DNA of 64,000 nt from Bacteroidales bacterium. GTDB taxonomy: Bacteria; Bacteroidota; Bacteroidia; Bacteroidales; F082. Position 1 is the stretch's first letter, and each line of letters starts with the position of its first letter. The notes under the pieces are model-generated. The model made no database searches. It had not been told where the DNA came from and saw only the letters and a list, made by a program, of their open reading frames with translations. Location of the stretch: contig JACCQN010000003.1 in assembly GCA_015709215.1 (NCBI GenBank), positions 1 to 64,000 of the forward strand. Direction: 5' to 3'. A program made the position numbers and the translations under genes. Below are positions 1 through 8,833 of this stretch, one piece after another.

Positions 1-598
1 TGAAATTTGCGTATTTTTTTGTTTTTTGGGTGGCATTTTTAACAAGTTGGGTTAGATTCATAATCATTATGGTCTGATTAGATTTTTTAATCTCTAAAAT
101 TTGCTGTACTGCAACTGCTGTGTCTAATATTTTTCAATAATTTGATTTCTCTATATACTGCCATACCTCCATGACTTTATTTTAATAAACCACATTATGA
201 GGAGAAAGTATGATTGGATGTTGTAAATCGTAAGGAATAAGTACTGCAAATGCTGTACAAGAAATCAGATGATATTATTATTCAATAATTTACACCGTTA
301 AAGATATTTTTTGCCTGATAACAACGTATCGATTTACATTTTTTGATCCTGTAAATAATCTTTTGTTAATGATAGTTGACACCAAGAGCCTGCTGAAAAA
401 GTTTAACACATTGATATAATGGAAATTGCGTTGAATAATTCAGAATTTACTGCAAGGTTTTTGATTGAAATCTTGACAAACCTTTGCAGCACATCAAAGT
501 ATTTGAATCCAGTTAATGCAACAAATTTAAATCCGAATTAATTTATGTCTTGAAACTTCGTGTTGGTCATGTAGTACGACAGGCTTTTTCAGCAAACC
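1..598. other. Intergenic region without a recognisable gene
   Basis: AT-rich stretch with no convincing reading frame on either strand. It holds an imperfect direct repeat: 106-143 and 241-291 share GTACTGCAA-TGCTGT and then TTCAATAATTT. The second copy begins with the near-palindrome GTACTGCAAATGCTGTAC at 241-258. It also holds the inverted-repeat element described separately at 388-597. The window edge cuts the region, so a gene could lie further left. Confidence 0.6.
388..597. mobile_element. MITE-like / IS-end remnant bounded by 11-bp inverted repeats
   Basis: TGCTGAAAAAG at 391-401 is repeated as its exact reverse complement at 584-594, about 204 bp end to end. The left end reads GAGCCTGCTGAAAAAGTTT, and I recall similar ends from IS1182/IS5-type elements. 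A second imperfect hairpin lies inside (CTGCAAGGTTT 450-460 against AAACCTTTGCAG 478-489). No transposase frame remains. The right end sits 5 bp from the stop of the neighbouring minus-strand gene. The family assignment is inference; the repeats are seen directly. Confidence 0.4.
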
Positions 599-1426
599 TT
601 ACTTAGAAGTCAACTCTGTATAACTGGTCATTTTCATTGGCATTTTCTGGCCTTGCTGTTCCATTTCCATTTCCAGACTTTGCAAAGAAGTTGAGCTGAT
701 TAACCAACCTGTTTTACTGTCAATAGTAGCTTTTCCACTTATTGTTCCGCTTAGTTGTGCAGGTGTGCCATTCATTTCCGTTCCGGTAACAGTGCCATCA
801 AAACTAATAACTGCCGTTTTACTTTTAAACTCATCCAGTTTGTAAACAGCAGTAATGGCAAAATCACTTGACGGGTCGGGTTTTGTTACAACTTCCCAGG
901 TGTCACCCACTGATATTTCGTGATCTGGAAAAACAACAAGCATTCCCATTTCAAAGCCTGAAATATTTGTTTCACCAAGCACTTCGGAACCGTTATTTGT
1001 AATTGGATTTCCGAGTGGATCGATAGTAGCAGTAACTGTTTTTTGAATCACATTATTAAGCTGAGCTGCAATCTGTTGTGCCATCATATTTCCTTCGGAA
1101 GCTTCCGGATTGTCCGAATCCCATTCCACTTCCATGCCCATGGCATTTTGTTTAAATCGGATACGATCATAAACAATGGAAAAGTCAATATTACCCTCGC
1201 TACTTACGTTGGTTATTTCAACTGATTGATTTAGTGTAACATCCTGTTTGATGTTTACACTTTGACCCGACATAGTCATTGAAATGTTCTGATTGGTTTT
1301 TATTTCAATTTCCGATTTTGTTCCTTTTTCCAGCTTGTAAGAGAAAAGAACTGATTTAGCGGGAACAAACGCAAAGCCAATCATACCAAGGAGAACAAGG
1401 ACTGATGCAAATTTATTGATTTTCAT
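599..1426 (-). CDS. Secreted protein of unknown function (DUF6263-like)
   Basis: 275 residues beginning with an uncleaved-looking hydrophobic N-terminus (residues 8-25) typical of a Sec signal, so export to the periplasm or outer membrane is likely. The rest is beta-rich and Ser/Thr/Met-rich, without catalytic motifs. The pattern 'ISVGDTWEV' followed by a repeated beta-strand region resembles DUF6263-type Bacteroidota proteins; this is a weak recognition. It lies 18 bp downstream of dnaB on the same strand, so the two may be co-transcribed, although a functional link is not obvious. Its 3' end abuts the inverted-repeat element at 388-597. Function unknown. Confidence 0.75.
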   Translation of the reverse strand: MKINKFASVLVLLGMIGFAFVPAKSVLFSYKLEKGTKSEIEIKTNQNISMTMSGQSVNIKQDVTLNQSVEITNVSSEGNIDFSIVYDRIRFKQNAMGMEVEWDSDNPEASEGNMMAQQIAAQLNNVIQKTVTATIDPLGNPITNNGSEVLGETNISGFEMGMLVVFPDHEISVGDTWEVVTKPDPSSDFAITAVYKLDEFKSKTAVISFDGTVTGTEMNGTPAQLSGTISGKATIDSKTGWLISSTSLQSLEMEMEQQGQKMPMKMTSYTELTSK

Positions 1427-1444
1427 AACTATTTAGTTTTAAGG

Positions 1445-2971
1445 TTAAAATGGATCTTCATTATCAGGTTCAGGCTCAAAATCATCATTCATTTTGGAAC
1501 CAATTGTTTTTGTTGCGGGCATTTCGAAACCGGTATTTGGGCTCAATTCTGCATGCTGTTCAAAGCTTTCAGGTTCTTCAAATTTTGCGAATTGACCCAC
1601 AAATTTCAGGTTCACATCACCCAGCTTTCCATTACGGTGTTTAGCGATATTTATAACTGCTAATCCCTGCACGGAATTACCTTCTCCATCGTCGTTAATA
1701 CCGTAATATTCAGGGCGATAAATAAAAATAACCATATCAGCATCTTGCTCTATTGCGCCAGACTCGCGCAAGTCGGAAAGGATTGGCTTTTTAGAACCGG
1801 GGCGGCTTTCAACATTTCGACTAAGCTGAGAAAGGGCTAAAACCGGGATGTCGAGTTCTTTTGCAAGACTTTTAAGCGAGCGTGAAATATTACTTATTTC
1901 CTGTTCGCGATTGCCCCGGTTGTCGCCGCCGGCAGTCATAAGTTGCAGGTAGTCAATAAATACCATTTGAATATCAAACTGCTGTTTCAAACGGCGACAC
2001 TTGGCACGTAGCTCAAAAATTGAAAGCTGAGGTGTGTCGTCGATATACATTTGGGCTTTTACGAGGGGATCGATCTTTGTGTTAAGCTGCTGCCATTCGT
2101 ATTCTTCCAAATCACCTTTGCGAAGCTTTTCGGCCGGGAGATAAGTTTCACTTGAAATCAACCGTGTTACTAATTGCACCGAAGACATTTCCAGAGAAAA
2201 AAAAGCGACAGGTTTATTGAATTCAACGGCTGCATTACGTGCCAGATTTAGGGCAAAAGCTGTTTTACCCATACTTGGGCGTGCAGCAAGGATGATAAGA
2301 TCCGACTTTTGCCAGCCCTGTGTTATTCGATCCAGACCAGTATATCCGGAAGGCACACCGCGCAAATTAGCATCACTATTTTTTGCACTTTCGATATCAT
2401 CAATAGCTTTTTTTACCAGTTCGGGCATCGAGCTAAAGCTTCGTCTTAAGTTATTTTCGCTTACTGCAAAAAGTCCGCTTTCGGCTTTATCGAGCAAGTC
2501 AAAAACATCAGTAGTGTCTTCGTATGCATCTTTGATGATATCCGACGAGATCAGGATTAATTCGCGCTGTATGTATTTCTGTATCAGTATGCGTGCGTGG
2601 AATTCAATATTTGCGGCTGAAACAACCCTGTTTGTAAGCTGAGAAATAAAATATGGGCCTCCAACGATGTCAAGTTCTCCCATGCTTTTAAGCTCATTGG
2701 TAACGGTAAGGATATCAATGGCTTCCGATTTAGAAAAAAGCTGGTGTATTGCTTTAAAAATTTTCTGGTGAGCGTCCTTATAAAAGACTTCAGGATTGAG
2801 GATGTCAATAATTGCGTTCACGGCATCCTTTTCGAGCATCATGGCGCCAAGCACTACCTCCTCGAGATCGACGGCCTGAGGTGGAACCCTTCCATGTTGC
2901 AGCAATACTTCTTTGAGCTGATCACCCGCAGGCTTGGTATTTTTTGTTGTGCGTTTGGTGTTTTGATTCAT
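1445..2971 (-). CDS. dnaB: Replicative DNA helicase DnaB
   Basis: 508 residues, usual length for DnaB. The helicase unwinds DNA ahead of the replisome as a hexamer. The N-terminal primase-interacting domain is visible in 'LEEVVLGAMMLEKDAV'. The RecA-like C-terminal domain has Walker A ARPSMGKT near residue 230, the 'ALSQLSRNVE' motif and the arginine-containing 'DLRESGAIEQDADMVIF' segment. The frame can be extended upstream to a TTG at 2986, but the ATG at 2971 (MNQNTKRT) is the sensible start. It is preceded on the same strand by the two nuclease genes, with a gap of about 100 bp. No intein is present. Confidence 0.97.
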   Translation of the reverse strand: MNQNTKRTTKNTKPAGDQLKEVLLQHGRVPPQAVDLEEVVLGAMMLEKDAVNAIIDILNPEVFYKDAHQKIFKAIHQLFSKSEAIDILTVTNELKSMGELDIVGGPYFISQLTNRVVSAANIEFHARILIQKYIQRELILISSDIIKDAYEDTTDVFDLLDKAESGLFAVSENNLRRSFSSMPELVKKAIDDIESAKNSDANLRGVPSGYTGLDRITQGWQKSDLIILAARPSMGKTAFALNLARNAAVEFNKPVAFFSLEMSSVQLVTRLISSETYLPAEKLRKGDLEEYEWQQLNTKIDPLVKAQMYIDDTPQLSIFELRAKCRRLKQQFDIQMVFIDYLQLMTAGGDNRGNREQEISNISRSLKSLAKELDIPVLALSQLSRNVESRPGSKKPILSDLRESGAIEQDADMVIFIYRPEYYGINDDGEGNSVQGLAVINIAKHRNGKLGDVNLKFVGQFAKFEEPESFEQHAELSPNTGFEMPATKTIGSKMNDDFEPEPDNEDPF

Positions 2972-3075
2972 TGGCCAAAAATACAAATATGATTCTTCCG
3001 ATAGGGTAGGTGTTTATAACTTTAGCTTTTGCGCTTTGGTTTTGAATTAGCGAGAATATTTGGCATTATAAAAAG

Positions 3076-4482
3076 TTAAATTTCATTTGATGAAATAAGG
3101 TATTTATGAATTTCTTCGAGGTTTTTACTATACAGCTCAAGCTGAAAGTTTATTTTCCTGCTATTTTTTTCAGGATCATCCAGCAAATCTTTCAACAACC
3201 ATGCTTCATCTTTAAGCGGTTTTTGATTTGGAAAAATATGTTGCTGAATAAGCTTCTGATCCGGATTTTCACTGATAGAAGGGATCATAAAATCGGATTC
3301 AGAAAGTAGGACTGCATAATTTATCCATTTGATTTCCGGATGTATCTCGTTAGTTTTCTTTAAGAATTCATCAAATATCCTATCCTCGTGGATGATAAAT
3401 ACGCTGGATGATTTCCAAAGTGTATTTAAAAATTGAAAAATATTTTTCCATTCACTGATCTCCACTGCGCAGCTCCAATGATGGATTTGCTGTACCGTAT
3501 TTGATGGTTGAAAAGCGCTAACAGCCAAAATAATAGGTTCATAAGGTTTCATGCCTCTGAGCTCCGGTACAGCAGCCTGATGAAATAAAAACTTGAGATA
3601 GGCAGGTTTCGCCATATCAAAGTTTTTTAGATTTTTCATCAGCAGATTATGATTAACAAAAAGCTTTTGTTCATTCAATGCCATTAACTGATCTGCCAAT
3701 TCTGCATTATGTAGTTGTTCAGGAAGTCGTATGTTGTTATTAAACCAGTCAAAACGTTGCAGAAACGGTTGAGAGGAAAGATACAAAAGGCTGTTTTGTG
3801 GTACATTTTTCCAGCAGTGGCCAATAAAATCGCAGGGATAAGGCTTGTAGCAGTGTGTTCCAATTGATACTTCGGGCGATTTAGTAAGTTGCAAAGTTGC
3901 TTTCGCCTTCTGAATTTGTGAAGCAGTTTTTTCAAATGCTTCCTTTGCCTGCACCAGCACGCTTTGAGAAATAAAAAGTTCATCAAGGATCAATTTATCT
4001 TTTAAAATATAATCCTCATTAACATAGATCAATTCAAAATCAACAAGTGGTATCCCATTACCATTTAATACATAATACTGTAAATAAGCATCTTGCAAGT
4101 AGGTTTCCGACAATCCACGTGAGCTTTTTACTTCTATTGCCCGCCACTTATCGCCTTCACGTGCCAAAATATCCAACATGATCAACACGTCATCATATTG
4201 AAAAACAGCTTCGTAAATGGCCGTTATTTCGGGATTTTGGAGCGCAAGCAAAGTTTCATTTCTCTTGCTCTGGTATTGAGAAGGCGATTTTGGTGTCATA
4301 TCAATGCCGCCGGGATACAGGTTGCGTGCTAAAACACCAACTGCTGTTCCCCTGCGGAATTTGGCCAACTGAACGGCACTCATTTTGTCTCTTAAAAATG
4401 GCCGTTTTTTATGCAGATAAAGTGCTTTCTGACATTGTAAACTTTTGATATAGGTAGATTTGGAAAGCAAATGTTTGGCCAT
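3076..4482 (-). CDS. DUF2779-type protein, Cas4/AddB-like Fe-S PD-(D/E)XK nuclease
   Basis: 468 residues. The N-terminal half reads as a PD-(D/E)XK nuclease: a lone Cys near residue 17 (SLQCQKALY), an acidic residue in 'IMLDILA', the 'IEVKSS' catalytic strand near residue 117, and a Q-x-Y helix (YLQDAYLQYY). Three clustered cysteines follow (HCYKPYPCDFIGHC, about residues 211-224). One early Cys plus three late Cys is the Fe-S ligand layout of Cas4 and AddB nucleases. The C-terminal half would be the DUF2779 region. Its stop to the next gene's start, and its start 12 bp after the exonuclease stop, suggest an operon with the DEDD exonuclease. No cas genes are nearby. Substrate is unknown. Confidence 0.75.
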   Translation of the reverse strand: MAKHLLSKSTYIKSLQCQKALYLHKKRPFLRDKMSAVQLAKFRRGTAVGVLARNLYPGGIDMTPKSPSQYQSKRNETLLALQNPEITAIYEAVFQYDDVLIMLDILAREGDKWRAIEVKSSRGLSETYLQDAYLQYYVLNGNGIPLVDFELIYVNEDYILKDKLILDELFISQSVLVQAKEAFEKTASQIQKAKATLQLTKSPEVSIGTHCYKPYPCDFIGHCWKNVPQNSLLYLSSQPFLQRFDWFNNNIRLPEQLHNAELADQLMALNEQKLFVNHNLLMKNLKNFDMAKPAYLKFLFHQAAVPELRGMKPYEPIILAVSAFQPSNTVQQIHHWSCAVEISEWKNIFQFLNTLWKSSSVFIIHEDRIFDEFLKKTNEIHPEIKWINYAVLLSESDFMIPSISENPDQKLIQQHIFPNQKPLKDEAWLLKDLLDDPEKNSRKINFQLELYSKNLEEIHKYLISSNEI

Positions 4483-4494
4483 TGAGTACTGGAA

Positions 4495-5208
4495 TTAATT
4501 GTCAGAATAAATAATATTTTCTTCTTTGATAAGGGGCAGGTTGAGGTACCGTCGCATTAGTTGAGCAATGGCCAGCACATCTTTCTGACAATATTCACGG
4601 ATACGTTCCAGATCTTTGTCTTGCCAATATACTTTGCCAACCATACTGCCGTCGATATCATCTTTTGGTGTAGGAATTTCGAATACTGCTGTAAGCAAAT
4701 CGAGTGAAGTGTAATTTTTAAAATCACCGAATTTCCATAGTTCCATTGTATCCAAGTGACGAATTTCCCAGGGTTTTTTGCCGGCTATTTGCAAAATTAA
4801 TGGCAGATCGATACCGTTAATCAGCATGCGTCGTGCAATGTAGGGGAAGTCGAACTCTTTGCCATTGTGAGCACAAAGCATGCTGTCGGGATAGTTATAA
4901 TAACGATTGAGCAACTCGGCAAATTCCTCAAGCAGGAGTTTTTCGTCATCACCATAAAATGACTTTACTCTGAATTCGTGGCCATTTAAAAAGCCTACGG
5001 AGATCACAATAATTTTCCCAAATTCGGAGTAAATACCGGCTCTGTCGTAAATACTTTCGGGCGTGTCCGATTCGTCTTTTATAATTTTAGCAGCCTTTTT
5101 ATCCCAGAGCTTTTGCATACGCTCGTTCAGGTTTTGATAGGTAGGTACTGCTGGAACGGTTTCAATATCAAGGAAAAGAACCTGTGAAAACTGGAGGTTG
5201 TATAACAT
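4495..5208 (-). CDS. Predicted 3'-5' exonuclease, PolB-like DEDD family
   Basis: 237 residues with the ribonuclease-H-like exonuclease motifs in order: Exo I 'FLDIETVP' near residue 13 (Asp and Glu metal ligands), Exo II 'CAHNGKEFDFPYI' near residue 115, and Exo III 'YCQKDVLAIAQL' near residue 208 (Tyr-x3-Asp, DEDDy type). This matches the stand-alone PolB-like exonuclease family (PF10108 type), which lacks a polymerase domain. It is the first gene of a tight pair with the Cas4-like nuclease, 12 bp apart, so the two probably act together on DNA ends. The upstream neighbour (5277) is divergent. Biological substrate not known from sequence. Confidence 0.88.
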   Translation of the reverse strand: MLYNLQFSQVLFLDIETVPAVPTYQNLNERMQKLWDKKAAKIIKDESDTPESIYDRAGIYSEFGKIIVISVGFLNGHEFRVKSFYGDDEKLLLEEFAELLNRYYNYPDSMLCAHNGKEFDFPYIARRMLINGIDLPLILQIAGKKPWEIRHLDTMELWKFGDFKNYTSLDLLTAVFEIPTPKDDIDGSMVGKVYWQDKDLERIREYCQKDVLAIAQLMRRYLNLPLIKEENIIYSDN

Positions 5209-5276
5209 GGCTCACATTTTTATTGTTAAGCAATTTATGATTTATTATTTTAGCCAAAGTTAAAAAGTCTGCAGCA

Positions 5277-6557
5277 GTGAAGCAACTCTATCCTAAAGCT
5301 TTTTGGATTTTATTTGTTATCTTATTGATTGCTTGTCGAAAAGAAACAAATAATAGCATTCCTGTTATCAATTTTGTATATCCACAGGGTGAATCGCCAG
5401 ATTTTAATCGGCTAGGTGAGCAAATTATTTTCAGCCTAACGGATGATCAGCTCATTCGGCAGGCACGTATTGGATGGGTTAACGAGGATTTTATACCCTT
5501 GAATAATCCGGAATGGATTGAAGTCAACAGCCTCGACACAACCCTAAATTATTGGTTAAGCGCCACTGATATTCCTTCGGGGAAGGCTTATATTCAAATC
5601 AGGGTTGATGATGGTGAGCATACAAAGTTGAAGTATCAGCCGGTAAATGTGAGCGAAGAACAGGGTTTAAGTCAGAAAATTATTTTTGGCTTTAATGAGA
5701 TGCAAAAGGGCTTTCTTTTCGGCTATGATACGACATCCGTTTACCCTGAAAAGTTTCTCATCACTCCTTATCCAATAAAACGGATTGAAGGTAATGCCGA
5801 AAACGATTTGCTTGCAATGCTTTCGGAAAATTTATCTTTTGTAGAAATCTGGTCAGGCAAGGATTCTATCGCGCTTTGGCGACAGGAGGCTTCGTTTCCT
5901 GAACCTAAATTTAGCGATTGGTATCTGGACGAGCATGCTATTTTACTGTCTGATTTTAATGGCAATTTGCGTTTGCATCATTTCAGAACAGGTCTCACCC
6001 AGGTAACTACCAAATTGGAAGCCGTTTATCGCATTTCAGCTGTGGCTTTTGATCAAGAATATATTTACGCCGCCGTCCGTGATATGCAAACGGACAGAAA
6101 GTGGCTTTACCTGTTTTATAAAGTTAGCGGTACTTTTTACAAGCGTTTTGAACTGACTTATTTGCCGTTCGATTTAATTCCAGTAGCTCACGACCACAGC
6201 TTGGTTATGTTTGCTGTTGACACCCAAACAACACACCTTATACATTTTAATACAATTACCGAAAGATTTATGCTGAAGAATTCACTTTCAAATTTTAAAC
6301 TGACGGGACCTGTTGTCAGGCAAGATGATAATTATTTTTTGCATGATTCAAGGGTTATCCAACTTTGGTCTTCTGTTTCAAACGTGACCAGCCTGCTAGC
6401 TAAAGGTATCCATATCAATGGAGTAGCAACGTTTAATACAGGAGTATTTGTTTTTTATCTGGATGATGACGTTTTTGAAGTTGTACATCCAAGTCCTCAA
6501 TATTCAGGTTATACTTTGCACAAACCTTTAACTTTTATCACAAGCAGCAGGGAATGA
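5277..6557 (+). CDS. Lipoprotein of unknown function, possible beta-propeller
   Basis: 426 residues with a lipoprotein signal: charged start, hydrophobic stretch, lipobox LLIAC with Cys near residue 20, then a polar segment. Export and lipid anchoring are therefore likely. The N-terminal 100 residues look Ig/cadherin-like, with 'IRVDDGEHTKLKYQPV'. The remainder contains repeated beta-strand segments reminiscent of a WD40/propeller (for example 'DLLAMLSENLSFVEIWSGKDS'). No catalytic motif is seen. The start is GTG. Its stop overlaps the ATG of mnmD (ATGA at 6554-6557), so the two are translationally coupled although functionally unlike. Family not recognised. Confidence 0.8.
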   Translation: MKQLYPKAFWILFVILLIACRKETNNSIPVINFVYPQGESPDFNRLGEQIIFSLTDDQLIRQARIGWVNEDFIPLNNPEWIEVNSLDTTLNYWLSATDIPSGKAYIQIRVDDGEHTKLKYQPVNVSEEQGLSQKIIFGFNEMQKGFLFGYDTTSVYPEKFLITPYPIKRIEGNAENDLLAMLSENLSFVEIWSGKDSIALWRQEASFPEPKFSDWYLDEHAILLSDFNGNLRLHHFRTGLTQVTTKLEAVYRISAVAFDQEYIYAAVRDMQTDRKWLYLFYKVSGTFYKRFELTYLPFDLIPVAHDHSLVMFAVDTQTTHLIHFNTITERFMLKNSLSNFKLTGPVVRQDDNYFLHDSRVIQLWSSVSNVTSLLAKGIHINGVATFNTGVFVFYLDDDVFEVVHPSPQYSGYTLHKPLTFITSSRE

Positions 6558-7270
6558 AAAACAAGCAAAAAGCAGCACTTGAGTATGAACTTATTTCAAC
6601 TGAAGATGGCAGTTCGAGTTTACGTGATTTGCAGACCGGAGAAACTTTTCATTCTACCCACGGAGCACTAACCGAATCACAACTTGTTTTTATCCAAAAC
6701 GGTTTGGAATATTTGATTGAAAAAGAATCAATCAGGACAATCAACCTACTCGAAATCGGATTTGGCAGCGGACTTAATGCCTTGCTTAGTTTATCAGTAG
6801 CTAAAATTCGCAGCATACAAATTAACTACACAGCTATTGAAGCTTTTCCATTACGTTCTGAACAAGTTGAAAAGCTAAATTTCGTTGATCAGCATTTATT
6901 AGAGCCTTTTAAAAGTGAATTTAGAGATTTTCACAGCAGTGAAGAGTTAGAAAAATCTTTTTGTGAAGGTTTGTTTCATTTAAAAAAAATGAAAGTCGAT
7001 TTACTTGCATTCGAGCCCGCTAAATCCCATTTCAATCTGATTTTTTTTGATGCTTTTAGCGCTAATGTTCAGCCAGAGCTTTGGACAAAGGAAGTTTTTC
7101 AGAAACTATTTCATTCCCTAAAATCTTCGGGTGTGTTGGTAACTTATAGTGCAAAAGGAATAGTAAAAACAGCTTTGCGCGACAGTGGTTTTATTGTTGA
7201 ACGCCTCACTGGCCCTCCCGGCAAAAGGCATGTAATAAGAGCCTTAAAATCAAATTTTAGCGAAGCCTGA
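6554..7270 (+). CDS. mnmD: tRNA (mnm5s2U34)-methyltransferase-type protein MnmD (stand-alone MnmC N-domain)
   Basis: 238 residues. The N-terminus matches the MnmC methyltransferase domain: a 'DLQTGETFHSTHGALTESQLVF' segment (residues 20-41), the SAM-binding loop 'LLEIGFGSGLNALLSL' near residues 68-83, and the acidic motif 'FFDAFSANVQPELWT' near residue 165. The C-terminus 'GPPGKRHVIRA' is also typical. It methylates the nm5 group of U34 in tRNAs read by MnmE/MnmG products. The FAD oxidase half of E. coli MnmC is absent, as is normal for the MnmD form. It overlaps the upstream lipoprotein by 4 bp and the convergent MBL gene by 14 bp. Confidence 0.9.
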   Translation: MKNKQKAALEYELISTEDGSSSLRDLQTGETFHSTHGALTESQLVFIQNGLEYLIEKESIRTINLLEIGFGSGLNALLSLSVAKIRSIQINYTAIEAFPLRSEQVEKLNFVDQHLLEPFKSEFRDFHSSEELEKSFCEGLFHLKKMKVDLLAFEPAKSHFNLIFFDAFSANVQPELWTKEVFQKLFHSLKSSGVLVTYSAKGIVKTALRDSGFIVERLTGPPGKRHVIRALKSNFSEA

Positions 7271-7973
7271 CTTCTATTTCATGCACGTCTTTTAGGAGTT
7301 TAGTCAATTCGTTTAAGGGAGTATCGCCATAATGGTATGGATACAGCACTTTTGGCTGAATCATTTTTGCAGCATTGGCCGCCATTTGGGGTGTCATGGT
7401 ATAAGGAACATTCATTGGAATAAAGGCGATATCAATTTCACCCAGATGCTTCATCTCCGGAATATCTTCGGTATCGGCCGCAATGTATAAACGGGTATCG
7501 CCAAAACTAAGCACATAGCCGTTTCCTCTGCCTTTGGGATGATAAGGCTGGCCATTATCGCGTTGATGCACGATATTGTATGCCGGAACTGCTTCAATTT
7601 CAATTCCTTCAAAAGTGGTTTTATTGCCATTAGACAAAATCTCTTTTTGGCCTGCAAAATTTAATATACTATCACACACCTTTGTGTAAATCATTTTGGT
7701 ATCCGTGGCAGTAATTTTATCCAAAGCCTTCTGATCCAAATGATCACGATGTTCGTGCGTAATCAAAATTAAATCGGCATCAGGAAGCTTTTCATAATCT
7801 CCAAGCTGCGACCAGGGATCGACATGGATAACTTTTCCCTGAAACTGCAGCATCAGGCTGGCATGGCCAACAATGGTAATTTTTAGCTCACCATCGCTTG
7901 TTGCAAATTTCTCCTGAGCGTGTAAATTTGATAAAATCATGATAAGTGTAAGTGTAGAAATAAAGCTTCTCAT
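7257..7973 (-). CDS. Exported MBL-fold metallo-hydrolase (UlaG-like)
   Basis: 238 residues. A signal peptide covers roughly residues 1-19 (ends LHAQ). The metallo-beta-lactamase fold is shown by 'HASLMLQF', 'HVDPWSQLGDY', and the metal motif THEHRDHLD near residue 74, followed by an aspartate in 'YIAADTED' and a late His (YPYHYGD). These are the UlaG/MBL-lipase-like subfamily marks; the substrate cannot be named. The gene is last in a tight minus-strand run (acyP 12 bp upstream) and overlaps the 3' end of mnmD by 14 bp on the opposite strand. Confidence 0.88.
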   Translation of the reverse strand: MRSFISTLTLIMILSNLHAQEKFATSDGELKITIVGHASLMLQFQGKVIHVDPWSQLGDYEKLPDADLILITHEHRDHLDQKALDKITATDTKMIYTKVCDSILNFAGQKEILSNGNKTTFEGIEIEAVPAYNIVHQRDNGQPYHPKGRGNGYVLSFGDTRLYIAADTEDIPEMKHLGEIDIAFIPMNVPYTMTPQMAANAAKMIQPKVLYPYHYGDTPLNELTKLLKDVHEIEVRLR

Positions 7974-7984
7974 AGTTATTTTTT

Positions 7985-8260
7985 TTACTTGATTTTGAAA
8001 TCTGAATAATTAAGTGGAGGTATCTCCTGAAATTTTACTTCCTTAACCCTTGCCCAGGTAGGACCCTGATGGCACCAAAGCAAGAATTCATTAAGATTTT
8101 TTTCAATCCCCTCTGCTTCAATAAACACGCTTCCGTCGGCTTTGTTTTTTACAAAGCCCTCAATCTCAAGCTCATAGGCCTTTTTCTGTGTATAGTACCG
8201 AAATCCAACACCTTGCACACGACCATAGACTTGAATTTGCATTGCGATTTTATTTTCCAT
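7985..8260 (-). CDS. acyP: Acylphosphatase
   Basis: 91 residues, standard acylphosphatase length. It shows the signature 'VYGRVQGVGFRYYTQKKA' (active-site Arg near residue 22) and the 'GFVKNKADGSVFIEAEG' segment with the catalytic Asn near residue 38. The enzyme hydrolyses carboxyl-phosphate bonds of small acyl phosphates. It is packed between the MBL hydrolase (12 bp) and an unknown protein (2 bp), so it is part of a polycistronic transcript. Nothing unusual. Confidence 0.96.
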   Translation of the reverse strand: MENKIAMQIQVYGRVQGVGFRYYTQKKAYELEIEGFVKNKADGSVFIEAEGIEKNLNEFLLWCHQGPTWARVKEVKFQEIPPLNYSDFKIK

Positions 8261-8262
8261 AA

Positions 8263-8832
8263 TCAGGGTGTAAGTCGTCTCATTACCAATTCGTTAATTT
8301 GATTAAAAAGTTGATCGGGTTCTAATGCGCGCCAGTTGAAACCGTCAAATTTACCTCCAAAAGCGAGGTAATAATCTAATCTGGCTCTAATAAATTCATC
8401 CACTACATGGTCTCTGAAATTAAGGCAAACAATCCAGCCATCTTCAATATTGTCAAACCATTCCTGGTAATAATCATCACCATCGGCATGAAAGTTGAGG
8501 ATGTTTTCGCCGATCAGTATAAAATGTCTAATCCCCTGATCCAGCATGTCTTCAATCACATTTCTGTAAAAAAACATGATGTCATTGTACAGCAGGTCGT
8601 TCCATTCACCCAGCAGTTCTATCACGGTATATTCATGCTGGTAATCGCATTGTAAAACCTTTAAATATAAGGTAGCCGAACCAAATTCATCCCACTGCGG
8701 ATGTATCACATAATTGTAAACCGCATGGCTAAAATAGATTTCGCTGTAAGTGCGCCCATGGAAAGGCGATCGGATGTCGTTGGCAGCGATATAATGATGG
8801 CGCCAGTTGTAAAAAGGTTCTAACTCGTGCAT
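8263..8832 (-). CDS. Conserved-looking cytoplasmic protein of unknown function
   Basis: 189 residues, no signal peptide or membrane segment, acidic and rich in aromatic residues (Trp, Tyr, Phe, His). Features include 'EPFYNWRHHYIAANDIRSPFHG' near the N-terminus and 'FHADGDDYYQEWFDNIEDGW' in the middle. I do not recognise a named family. The tight packing (1 bp after crcB, 2 bp before acyP) and ordinary codon use argue that it is a real gene. Conserved aromatic and acidic patches could bind a ligand, but no function is claimed. Confidence 0.8.
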   Translation of the reverse strand: MHELEPFYNWRHHYIAANDIRSPFHGRTYSEIYFSHAVYNYVIHPQWDEFGSATLYLKVLQCDYQHEYTVIELLGEWNDLLYNDIMFFYRNVIEDMLDQGIRHFILIGENILNFHADGDDYYQEWFDNIEDGWIVCLNFRDHVVDEFIRARLDYYLAFGGKFDGFNWRALEPDQLFNQINELVMRRLTP

Positions 8833-8833
8833 T

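Noticed and set aside
388-597. The 11-bp inverted repeat as a transcription terminator
   Set aside because: The arms are about 180 bp apart and no T-tract follows; an IS/MITE scar explains it better.
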